Shown: positions 53,549 to 64,000 of the stretch, piece by piece
How positions within the stretch are numbered: the first letter of the stretch is position 1
Layout: every line of letters begins with the position of its first letter
Origin: Watersipora subatra
Taxonomy: Eukaryota; Bryozoa; Gymnolaemata; Cheilostomatida; Watersiporidae
Direction: 5' to 3'
Length of the DNA stretch: 64,000 nucleotides
NCBI RefSeq assembly: GCF_963576615.1
Contig: NC_088712.1
Span: 33,985,155-34,049,154 of the forward strand
Program-made: the position numbers and the translations under genes
The notes under the pieces: generated by a model
What the model was told of the DNA's origin: nothing
The model's input: the letters and a program-made list of their open reading frames with translations, nothing else
The model's database searches: none

Positions 53549-54167
53549 TTAACTACGTACATGTAGCTTAGTGGAATTTTCCATTGGCAATGTGCCAGGT
53601 TAATAGCTCGCAAGATACAGTTGTTTGACAAAGGTTTAAAACATTTACAGTTGTTTTTATTTTTCTCTTAATTTATTTCAGCTACCCAAAACACTTCTCT
53701 CATGAAATGTAGTTTGAAAGTTAGAACAGGAAATGTTGTTATATGTTAAATACAAATCAATTTTCTGTCCAAAGATTTCCACAGCTAATATTGTATATAT
53801 AACACAGTATGTATAGTATACATGTTACATATGGTATATATGACACAGATAATATATTTAGGATACATGCTACGTATAGTAGGTATACGTATACTATACA
53901 CTTATAGTATATGTTTAAATATAGAGGAAATCATCAATTTTCCATAAAGCTTTTCCAACTTTTTTCGAATTTTAGATCACCTTTTTTAAAAATCTGTTGT
54001 AGAGTTTGAGGACTATCTAATACACCCATTTATTGAACTTCAAAGGCTTTTTCAAACGAAAGCAGAACCTTGTTAAAAAAAATTTAATATTTAATTTTCC
54101 CTTAGAATTGAAATCTACAACAAGCAGATGAGCTAAATAGTAATTACAGTATCTTGTTTTGTTCATA

Positions 54168-55887
54168 ATTTTACTAGCTACCTTGTTAGATATTACAAGC
54201 TACCTTGTTAGATATTACTAGCTACCTTGTTAGATATTACTAGCTACCTTGTTAGATATTACTAGCTACCTTGTTAGATATTACTAGCTACTTTGTTAGA
54301 TATTACTAGCTACCTTGTTAGATATTACTAGCTACCTTGTTAGATATTACTAGCTACTTTGTTAGAAATTACTAGCTACCTTGTTAGATATTACTAGCTA
54401 CCTTGTTAGATATTACTAGCTACTTTGTTAGATATTATTAGCTACTTTGTTAGATATTACTAGCTACCTTGTTAGATATTACTAATTGCTTTGTTAGATA
54501 TTACTAGCTACTTTGTTAGATATTACTAGCTACTTTGTTAGATATTACTAGCTACCTTGTTAGATATCACTAGCTACTCTGCTAGATATTACTAGCTACC
54601 TTGTTAGATATTACTAGCTACCTCGTTAGATATTACTAGCTACTTTGTTAGATATTACTAGCTACCTTGTTAGATATTACTAGCTACTTTGTTAAATATT
54701 ACTAGCCACCTTGTTAGATATTACTAGCTACTTTGTTAGATATTACTAGCTACCTCGTTAGATATTACTAGCTACTTTGTTAGATATTACTAGCTACCTT
54801 GTTAGATATTACTAGCTACATTGTTAGATATTACTAATTGCTTTGTTAGATATTACTAGCTACTTTGTTAGATATTACTAGCTACTTTGTTAAATATTAC
54901 TAGCTACCTTGTTAGATATCACTTGCTACTCTGCTAGATATTACTAGCTACCTTGTTAGATATTACTAGCTACCTTGTTAGATATTACTAGCTACTTTGT
55001 TAGATATTACTAGCTACCTTGTTAAATATTACTAGCTGCCTTGTTAGATATTACTAGCTACCTTGTTAAATATTACTAGCTACCTTGTTAGATATTACTA
55101 GCCACCTTGTTAGATATTACTAGCTACTTTGTTAGATATTACTAGCTACCTTGTTAGATATTACTAGCTACTTTGTTAAATATTACTAGCTACCTTGTTA
55201 GATATTACTAACTGCCTTGTTAGATATTACTAGCTACTTTGTTAGATATCACTAGCTACCTTGTTAGATATTACTAGCTACTTTGTTAGATATTACTAGC
55301 TACTTTCTTAGATATTACTAGCTACTTTGTTAGATATTACTAGCTACTTTGTTAAATATTACTAGCTACCTTGTTAGATATTACTAACTGCCTTGTTAGA
55401 TATTACTAGCTACCTTGTTAGATATTACTAGCTACCTTGTTAGATATTACTAGCTACATTGTTAGATATTACTAGCTACCTTGTTAGATATTACTAGCTA
55501 CCTTGTTAAATATTACTAGCTACCTTGTTAGATATTACTAGCTACTTTGTTAGATATTACTAGCTACCTTGTTAGATATCACTAGCTACTCTGCTAGATA
55601 TTACTAGCTACCTTGTTAGATATCACTAGCTACTCTGCTAGATATTACTCGCTACCTTGTTAGATATTACTAGCTACCTTGTTAGATATTACTAGCTACT
55701 TTGTTAAATATTACTAGTTACCTTGTTAGATATTACTAGCTACCTTGTTAGATATTACCAGCTGCCTTGTTAGATATTACTAGCTGCCTTGTTAGATATT
55801 ACTAGCTACCTTGTTAGATATTACTAGCTACTTTCTTAGATATCACTAGCTACTCTGCTAGATATCACTAGCTACTTCATTAGATAG
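54168..55887 (+). repeat. 22-bp satellite, about 78 copies
   Basis: Unit tattactagctaccttgtta plus ga. Variants cctt/cttt, and a block with tatcactagctactctgcta recurs several times (54565, 54916, 55578, 55627, 55843), a sign of higher-order structure. Largest array in the window. Confidence 0.97.
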
Positions 55888-56215
55888 ACAGGTTTTTACT
55901 ACACGGCGCAAAGATGCTGGAAGAAAGCCCCACAAGAAATAAGTACCTCTTTTGGAGTCGTCTTCTATTGCCTTACTAGTTGGCGGTATTACCACAACAT
56001 TTTAAAACGTGGTCTTCCTTATTCTGCGAGCATTTTATTGACCTGCAATGAGACACTCTCAGCCACCTGAACTTTGCATCACTTTTATTCCTTGCATTAA
56101 ATTCCATAAACTGGTAAAGGTTTTGAGCTAACTTTAAAAAAATGAAAACTCGGAAATCAACCAAAGAATAACTAAATTAGCAATTTTAGTTATAAGTATT
56201 AGCGAGTTTTGCTGC

Positions 56216-56335
56216 TGAGCGGTATATAGGTGACATATAGTGTATATATAGGCATGCACATATAGGTGACATATATATAGGCATGTACATATAGGTGACA
56301 TATATATAGGCATGTACATATAGGCGCATTTGTTT
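56216..56335 (+). repeat. 29-30 bp tandem repeat, ataggtgacatatatatagg
   Basis: About four copies of ataggtgacatatatatagg plus catgtacat. Confidence 0.88.
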
Positions 56336-56516
56336 ATTACAGCTTTGCACGTAATACCTCGTTGGTCATTCATTGGTTATGATCAGTTAGAAGTTTTGAG
56401 CAGTTGCAGTTGAAGCTTGAAACCCTAAATTAGGTCTATGACAAATGTTGATGACATCACTGCGGCGGCAGCTTTCATATTACGTAATCACTATGGAGAC
56501 AAGGTGTCATATAAAA

Positions 56517-57453
56517 ATATACAGCATTATATTGATACGAGTGTAAAGAGTAGGCTGACCATATTATACAGCGTTATATTGATACGAGTGTAAAGAGTAG
56601 GCTGACCATATTATACAGCATTATATTGATACGAGTGTAGAGAGTAGGCTGACCATATTATACAGCATTATGTTGATACGAGTGTAGAGAGTAGGCTGAC
56701 CATATTATACAGCGTTATATTGATACGAGTGTAGAGAGTAGGCTGACCATATTATACAGCATTATGTTGATACGAGTGTAGAGAGTAGGCTGACCATATT
56801 ATACAGCGTTATATTGATACGAGTGTAGAGAGTAGGCTGACCATATTATACAGCATTATATTGATACGAGTGTAGAGAGTAGGCTGACCATATTATACAG
56901 CGTTATATTGATACGAGTGTAGAGAGTAGGCTGACCATATTATACAGCGTTATATTGATACGAGTGTAAAGAGTAGGCTGACCATATTATACAGCGTTAT
57001 ATTGATACGAGTGTAAAGAGTAGGCTGACCATATTATACAGCGTTATATTGATACGAGTGTAAAGAGTAGGCTGACCATATTATACAGCATTATATTGAT
57101 ACGAGTGTAGAGAGTAGGCTGACCATATTATACAGCATTATGTTGATACGAGTGTAGAGAGTAGGCTGACCATATTATACAGCGTTATATTGATACGAGT
57201 GTAGAGAGTAGGCTGACCATATTATACAGCATTATGTTGATACGAGTGTAGAGAGTAGGCTGACCATATTATACAGCGTTATATTGATACGAGTGTAGAG
57301 AGTAGGCTGACCATATTATACAGCGTTATATTGATACGAGTGTAGAGAGTAGGCTGACCATATTATACAGCATTATATTGATACGAGTGTAAAGAGTAGG
57401 CTGACCATATTATACAGCATTATATTGATACGAGTGTAGAGAGTAGGCTGGCC
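56517..57453 (+). repeat. 47-bp satellite, about 20 copies
   Basis: Unit tattatacagcgttatattg, then atacgagtgtagagagtagg and ctgacca. Copies differ at a few fixed sites (gcg/gca, tat/tgt, gaga/aaga) in mixed combinations. Confidence 0.97.
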
Positions 57454-57454
57454 A

Positions 57455-57720
57455 GAACATATTTTGGTCTGAAAAGATAAATAATGTTATTGTCATTGTC
57501 TCCCCAGCCAGTGATTCCCTTACTCATTAGATTAGCTGGGGATTTTGAAGGGTTAGACATCTATTGACCACTAAGAAATCTACATAAGCTCCCTATGTAG
57601 CTCTTTAATGTTAACATATTAACACTAACTAATTGAAATGACTTTTATCTCTCTTCTTTTTTCAAATTGCTTTATTTGAGAACAATTGCTGCCTAATGTT
57701 AGTGTTGTTGATAGTTGCGT
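57455..57720 (+). repeat. Dispersed repeat copy A (partner 61490-61760)
   Basis: Shared blocks: ttagattagctgggga, gacatctattgaccactaag and aaatct.ta.a. Orientation is the same in both copies. Confidence 0.75.
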
Positions 57721-58063
57721 CCATTAAAAATAAAATAGAAATAAAATTGACCGCAAAGGTAACATAATAATATAAAACATTAATCCTTTCACTGCTGAGC
57801 TTTAAGAGCTTTTAGCATCGAAATTGATATTATATTAAAGTATTATATAGTAATATCATGTTATCGGTATTATTAATTTTATAAAATAAAATTAGCTGTT
57901 TGAGATCAGTTTTGAGCTCTTATCTATTGTCGTTTGTAAAGAAAAATATAAATGTTGAGTTTTAAGGATTTACCTTGAAATTGTTCAATTATTGCATCAT
58001 TGATCCGGTTGATCAATTATACACATAATAATATTAACACTTTGTTGCCACACAAAGTCTGCC

Positions 58064-58132
58064 ATGTTTACCTTGAGCCATGATACCGTATTTACTACGT
58101 TTGCACTAGATGCCACCCGGAGTCGACTAGGT
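58064..58132 (+). CDS. Possible first coding exon, unidentified
   Basis: ATG at 58064 opens MFTLSHDTVFTTFALDATRS and RLG, followed by a full-consensus donor gtaagt at 58133. No downstream partner could be identified and the protein is unknown to me. The frame also continues to a stop at 58339 without splicing. Confidence 0.2.
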
Positions 58133-58370
58133 GTAAGTTTACAAACACTATTGATTCATTGCGATTTACACTCGCTTCTGTCTGCGAAAGAGCCCAGGAT
58201 AATGTTTCTGTGTGTGAACAATCAGGAGTGTAGACATCAAGGATCTCACCTGGAGTATTGGACGTGTGCTCAATTCATTCCAGTTGACTGTTTAGTTCCA
58301 GTTCATGCTGTTCACTCATTTAGTGATTTCAAAATATAAATTTTAGCTTTTTGTATCGATACTTTCTTGT

Positions 58371-58468
58371 GACGGCTTATGAGGGGTGCTACACTCGGCT
58401 TATGAGGGGTGCTACACTCGGCTTATGAGGGGTGCTACACTCGGCTTATGAGGGGTGCTACACTCGGG
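58371..58468 (+). repeat. Four perfect 23-bp repeats
   Basis: cggcttatgaggggtgctac plus act, four copies with no evident differences, so recent. Confidence 0.93.
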
Positions 58469-59356
58469 CACAGTTGTGTGTTGCACTAATTGATTGGGTT
58501 TGTAAGGGTTTAAAACTTGATTTTTGTGTTGTTTTGTGATTTTTGATGTTTCGTGAATTTTTGTGATTGAAGGGCTAGCATTTCGGTGCGTATGTTTTGG
58601 ATTAGATGGATTCCCAAGGCTTGAGGCAGTAAACTTTTTTGGAATGCTAACAAAAATTACCTGCTAAACAAGAAATATATGGATATCAGTTAACCCCTAC
58701 CAGCTTTGTATTCACAGCCCAAACTCACATCCCTTACTCGTTCAAATATTTATAAAAATACTTGACCATAGATTTCATACCTTGTAAATATGGCAATTAG
58801 TAACATGCCTGGTAATTGGTCATTCGATTTATAGCATAATTGTCAGTTGACTGCCGAGCAACTGGTGCACCTCCCCACGACAGACACGTGTAATAGGAGC
58901 GAGTAAACGCAAGGCGTGTACCAAAGGTTCCCAGACGAGACCGATACGGATGGATCAATGTTCAGAGGACACGAGACACTTCGGCTTGGCTTGAGAAGCT
59001 AAGCATGCACTTAGATCTTACAATAGCCGGCTCATCTTTACGAACAAAGCCACACGTGTCCGATTATCACAATACAAGCTTCGAATATCACCCTTGGCTT
59101 CTGCAGTACCTGAGATAACAATGGTTGCATCCATTTACACCATTATAAACAATGCATCTTACACTTATGAATCACACAGACTCTAGAGTTATCTTCTCAC
59201 ATTCAACTGTAAATCTTTATAATGTTTTGTTTATTTAATTGCGAACCTAAATGGTTGCTTTCCTTTTTTGTCTTACTTCAGGGGTCTATAACTAGCCCGT
59301 TCTTTATTTAATTAATCTATAATTTTCAACTTGAACTTTGCATTCCTGAAGTTCAT

Positions 59357-59603
59357 GTATTGCATTGTATGTATTGCATTGTATGTATTGCATTGTATGT
59401 ATTGCATTGTATGTATTGCATTGTATGTATTGCATTGTATGTATTGCATTGTATGTATTGCATTGTATGTATTGCATTGTATGTATTGCATTGTATGTAT
59501 TGCATTGTATGTATTGCATTGTATGTATTGCATTGTATGTATTGCATTGTATGTATTGCATTGTATGTATTGCATTGTATGTATTGTATTGTATGTATTG
59601 CCA
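59357..59603 (+). repeat. 14-bp minisatellite, about 17 copies
   Basis: Unit attgcattgtatgt, nearly invariant until the last copy. The purity suggests a young array. Confidence 0.97.
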
Positions 59604-60404
59604 TATTAAAGTAATATATTTTCAAAGCTACGTGTTGCGCAGATACACAAACTGCACAAAAATAATTTTCTTTTTACTGCTGTTGTTTCGAATTCCATAT
59701 TTATGTAGTCGAATAGTTTTAGAAAGGGTTTGTCCTGGAATATTAAATTTTATAGTAATAAATTTCCAAGAGTAAGGCCTACAGGATGCCTCCCAGACAC
59801 CAGACCTACGAGGATAGTTTTAGTAGGTATTTTGGTATTATTTTCAGGAATTTCTGATGGTTTAATTAATTTGAACTTACAACGTTGTGACAGGCATTTT
59901 TCATTTAATCAAGCGACTTTTTTTATTTTAACTTTGTTCTCTACCAAATTGAGTTTGCAAGCTTTTTATCAGAACAGAAAGAGCAGCGTATCGCTAACTT
60001 AGGGAAGAAAGCAGTCTATGGTTGGACACCCTTCCCACCACCCTTCCCACCATCGCGACTACCCCGCAACTGCCATCACCAGAATTAAACTTTCAACCTG
60101 TTGTTAACAGTCACACACTCTAGAGCTCAATTGTTTCAGAGTCTACAAGATGCAAAGTTGTAAGAAAGGAGCCTCTGGAGCCCACATTGTTATTAATTTT
60201 TTGCGATCAACCATAGGCTATGGGCTACTTCCAGGCTGCATTTATAGTAGTTCTTTTTAATTCTAGCAACTATAATAACAAGCTTTTTTACTTGGCAACA
60301 ATATTTAGCTGCATCACCTTAGCTATCCAATGATATGAAATATTGATTTGAAGCTAAATACTACGGATTAACGGTTCACCAATTGCACAAGATATGCACA
60401 ATAT

Positions 60405-60895
60405 CCATACAATCTCTAACAATTATGTGACAATATTATCACATGTTTCCTAACAATATTATTCCTAATATCCCTTCTATAAGCAGGAAAATGTACACAA
60501 TATCATCACATGTTCCCTAACAATGTTATTCCTAATATCCCTTCTATAAGCAGGAAAAGGTACACAATATTATCACATGTGTCCTAACAATATTATTCCT
60601 AATATCCCTTCTATAAGCAGGAAAAGGTACACAAAATTATCACATGTTCCCTAACAATGTTATTCCTATTATCCCTTCTATAAGCAGGAAAAGGTACACA
60701 ATATTATCACATGTTTCCTAACAATATTATTCCTAATATCCCTTCTATAAGCAGAAAAAGGTACACAATATTATCACATGTTCCCTAACAATGTTATTCC
60801 TAATATCCCTTCTATAAGCAGGAAAAGGTACACAATATTATCACATGTTCCCTAACAATGTTATTCCTAATATTCCTTCTATAAGCAGCAACAAC
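60405..60895 (+). repeat. About 66-bp tandem repeat, 7 copies
   Basis: Unit contains tatcacatgttccctaacaa, tgttattcctaatatccctt and ctataagcaggaaaaggtac. Confidence 0.95.
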
Positions 60896-61489
60896 ATGAA
60901 ATGCTGTATATCAAGCCATTTATTTGAGTTGATTGATCAACAGTTACCTTTCTTTATAATTTAGAAATATTTCTGTTTGAAATAATATGAATGTCAATAA
61001 AGTATTAGAAAAATTATATAATTGGCTTTCTGTGGGCTTATATAAATTTACAAACACTTGCTGATGATATTTAGTTTTATTATTAAGGCCTGCGACGTCT
61101 TCCCTACTTACCTGCCTTCTTTATAAAATATCCTGTCCGTGTTTATTTGCTTCTGACAATACCTTGGCTGTTATTTCAGCCCAGCTGTTATTCAGCCAGC
61201 TATATCTGGTTTGTGGGCAATAGCATTACGTTTCCTTTTCTCTTTTCAATGTTTTTCAGCTGTTATCAAGATTGTTTGCGTAACATTATCGGATTACATA
61301 AGAACAGCGACCCATTTGCAAGCATCATGTTTTTGTTATGTCATATACCACACCTTGACTTTCTCACTCCATTACAGGTAGTGCAGTACCCAAAAATGTC
61401 TGTTGTCAGATAGAGACAGCGTCAGCTAGTAACTAACTTAAAAAACAAACTAGTTATTCGTATATTTGCATTGGAAAGATTCGACTAGC

Positions 61490-61760
61490 CAGAACATCTG
61501 TAGTCCTGACAAGAAAACCAAGGTTATTGTCGTTGTTTTCATAAAGAGCAATTCCTTACTCGTTAGATTAGCTGGGGATGTCTAAGGTTAAGACATCTAT
61601 TGACCACTAAGAAATCTGTACAAGCCCATATGTAACTGTTTAATATTAATGTTTTAAGGCTAAATTTACAAAATGACATTTATCTCCCTCTTTTCTCAAG
61701 TTGCTATACCTAACAGTAATGTCTTAGTGCTGTTGTTGGTGATGTCAAAAAAAATCTTCG
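61490..61760 (+). repeat. Dispersed repeat copy B (partner 57455-57720)
   Basis: ttagattagctggggatgtc and agacatctattgaccactaa repeat blocks at 57520-57575. It extends to about 61720 (tttatctccctcttttctca). Confidence 0.75.
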
Positions 61761-61973
61761 ACTTTGTCAATATCTCAGTAAAACCGTTGAGTGAATTATA
61801 GATAAATGGTGTGCCTAATAATCAGCCCATGTTGGTCGTTTATAGTTGACAGAAACCTTCAGCTTTGATGGAGTATAAGTCTATACTGGTCAATGCAGGG
61901 TGGAAGAGAATGTTTTTAATAAAACATCATACCTACTTTGTACATGAAGATTATAACCCTCAGGTAAAATATA

Positions 61974-63767
61974 CAGTGGGGATACAAATTATGGAACCGC
62001 CTTTGAGTTTTAATACATAATGCGCTATAACGGCTCTCATATTAGTTATATTGAGTCCAGATATGGAAAGTTATATATCATTAGAAAGGAAATTTTATCA
62101 GCTGTCTCATTGTTTCTTTTTTCCGCATCCAAACATAATTTCATCGCTAGTGCTGTTAAAAGTGCAACTAGTCAAGGTGTTTCATAACAAGTTACTTTTT
62201 TCAAAAACAGCAGTCTGGTGAATGATGTCTAGAATTCCCAAATTCTTTGATCTGCTCAGTTTAACAATCATCTAAGACAACAATTGCATTAGAGTGAGAC
62301 ATTGGGCATTATGCAACGTAACCCAAGTAGAATTGAAAAGTCCTTCTGCTCTCAGTAAAAGTCATTCTAATAACTTCATCATCATGCCTCAACATCTCAC
62401 GCAAAAAAGTGTGCCCTAATATTCACCTTCATCAGCAAGGGAAATCGCAGAGGGAAATTGCAAGGGAAGTAGTTTGCTCTAAGAAAGGTGTATTTACAAC
62501 ATTCTGCAGATGGAAGGAAACTGGTCAAGTTGAAAAAAGGGCTGGTAGGGGAAGAAAAAGCTAGCAACAGATCGAGTGACCAGACGCCTAGTGAGATTTT
62601 CTTTGGTTGATAAACATCTAACCAGTCCCCTGCTAGCCAGAGAGTTAAAAGAATCAACAGGTACAGAGTTAGCACCATCAACTGTTCGCAAATCATTGAG
62701 AAATAATGGCTTACGAAGCTGTAAAGCTCGTAGAAAACCTTTGTTATCATCTCGACAAAGAATGGCTCGTCTACAATGGGCAAAAGATCATGTGAATTGG
62801 TCACCAGAATACTGGAGAGCAGTATTGTTCAGCGGTGAGAGCTCATTTACTGTGCAAAATCACTCTGGCAACAATTATGGAAGAAGGAGTCCTGGTGAAG
62901 AGTTTAAACTAGAATGTATTTTACCTACGATAAAGCATCCCACCTCAGTAATGGTGTGGGGTTGTCTCTCCGCTGCTGGTCTTGGTAGATTACATTATGT
63001 TGATGGTATGATGAATGCAGAAAAATATTGTGGAGTACTACAAAGTGTGATGATACCATCTGCTAGAAGTCTGTTTGATAGAGAGTGGCTGTTCCAGCAA
63101 GATAATGCTCCATGCCACACAGCCGGAAGAGTAAAGAAGTGGTTTGCTGACAATAATGTTAACACTCTGACTTGGCCTGCTCAGTCACCAGACCTTAACC
63201 CAATTGAAAATTTGTGTAGCAGGATAGGCAATCTCGTAACTAAAGACAACCCCACTAATAAAAGAAGATTGATGAAGCTTATTGTGCAATCCTGGCAGCG
63301 AATAGTGACACCTGAAGAGCTTCAGACGCTGACAGATAGTATGCCCAGGCGCTGCCGAGCAGTGATGGACAACAAAGGCTGGCCAACTAAGTATTGATCA
63401 TCTTAAGGACCAAAACAGCTTTTTTCAAAGCTACTATACCTTTTCTTTAAGATAATTCACAATAAAAGCCATTTCAAAAAAAAGAAATATGTTATTTTAT
63501 GACTTTTGGTCAGACACTATTTGATAAAAATGATAACTGTACAGTAACTCTCTGACAGCTTTCAGTAAACCTCTAATAATCTTTTTATAGAACATACGAT
63601 TTGGTTTTAATTTAAGTTTATCAAAAAGCCAACATTGTGACAAATCAAATGATATATAATTTTTTATAGTTATGTAGAATTTTGATTGTAGAAAAAACAA
63701 ACACAACTCAAAATTCATTGCTGTGTAACGAAAATTAGAGGTGGTTCCATAATTTGTATCACCCCTG
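61974..63767 (+). mobile_element. Tc1-like element, 1794 bp
   Basis: Ends cagtggggatacaaattatg and, inverted, caggggtgatacaaattatg are flanked by TA (61972-61973 and 63768-63769). The two ends differ at a few sites. It carries a transposase relic on the + strand and is nearly complete in structure. Confidence 0.95.
62384..63397 (+). pseudogene. Tc1-like transposase, inactive
   Basis: The ATG at 62384 opens MPQHLTQK. A shift in the A run at 62403-62408 leads to the helix-turn-helix HQQGKSQREIAREVVCSK and WKETGQVEKRAGRGRK. A second shift near 62551-62560 leads to the frame VTRRLVRFSLVDKH, which then runs unbroken to TGA at 63395-63397. Catalytic motifs: VLFSGESSF at 62822-62848, where the family has Asp before Glu and here codon 62834-62836 is Gly; QQDNAPCHT with the second Asp; and SPDLNPIENL with Glu 35 residues later (DD34E spacing). 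Two frameshifts and the lost first Asp show it cannot be active. Confidence 0.95.
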
Positions 63768-63774
63768 TATAATA

Positions 63775-64000
63775 CAGCTGTCGCATGTAGCTGTCGCATG
63801 TAGCTGTTGCATGTAGCTGTCTCATGTAGCTGTCACATGTAGCTGCCAGATGTAGCTGTCAAATGTAGCTGCCAGATGTAGCTGTCACATGGAGCTGTTA
63901 CATGTAGCTGTCACATGTAACTGTCACATGTAGCTGTCACATGTAGCTGTCTCATGTAGTTGTCACATGGAGCTGTCACATGTAGCTGTCACACGTAGCC
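63775..64000 (+). repeat. 13-bp minisatellite running off the window
   Basis: Unit catgtagctgtca/g, about 17 copies to the last base. It starts 8 bases after the Tc1 element. Confidence 0.95.

Noticed and set aside
58860..59050. 5S rRNA-like segment (gagaagctaagcatg)
   Set aside because: Only the gaagctaagca core resembles 5S rRNA; the rest of the gene is absent.
59304..59775. Open frames of 80-136 codons over the 14-bp array
   Set aside because: A stop-free repeat in all frames; the translations are purely periodic.

Overview
The window is AT-rich animal nuclear DNA from an invertebrate. Evidence: spliced genes with long introns and GT/AG junctions, Tc1/mariner, pogo, hAT, P and Kolobok transposon remains, no prokaryotic gene layout, and an exceptional load of minisatellites. 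The phylum cannot be fixed from the sequence; a lophotrochozoan-type genome is a guess.

The main gene is on the + strand from before base 53 to base 25605: the 3' part of WDPCP/fritz, the planar-cell-polarity and ciliogenesis effector (CPLANE complex). I recognise eleven exons (53-138, 4328-4429, 5191-5296, 9251-9365, 12521-12644, 12989-13149, 16393-16652, 17516-17644, 21367-21425, 25035-25173, 25558-25605). All junctions agree in reading phase; together they give 1329 nt, or 442 codons plus a stop, ending in the family-typical C-terminus IHFGLV. The upstream WD40 exons lie outside the window.

The introns hold most of the minisatellites, an intact 181-codon P-element/THAP9-like transposase fragment, a TTAA-flanked inverted-repeat transposon and a hAT-type element that landed inside a minisatellite. 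From 25.6 to 54 kb no complete gene is visible. This part is a nest of DNA transposons: pogo-like TA-flanked elements, a deleted mariner, and a Kolobok-type (TTAA) family with six copies plus an older fragment. One Kolobok copy still carries THAP and transposase remnants and sits inside a pogo element. A dense array of TGACGTCA octamers lies at 29 kb. A few isolated exon-like segments (RecQ-like, and unidentified ones on both strands) are reported with low confidence. From 54 to 64 kb there are large satellites, a dispersed repeat pair and a nearly complete Tc1 element with a dead transposase.

Recurring themes: (1) tandem arrays make up a large share of the sequence; (2) at least two arrays have units that look like transposon termini; (3) several intronic arrays multiply short motifs resembling nuclear-receptor, CCAAT or CREB sites. 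No bacterial-type defence, CRISPR or operon system is present.
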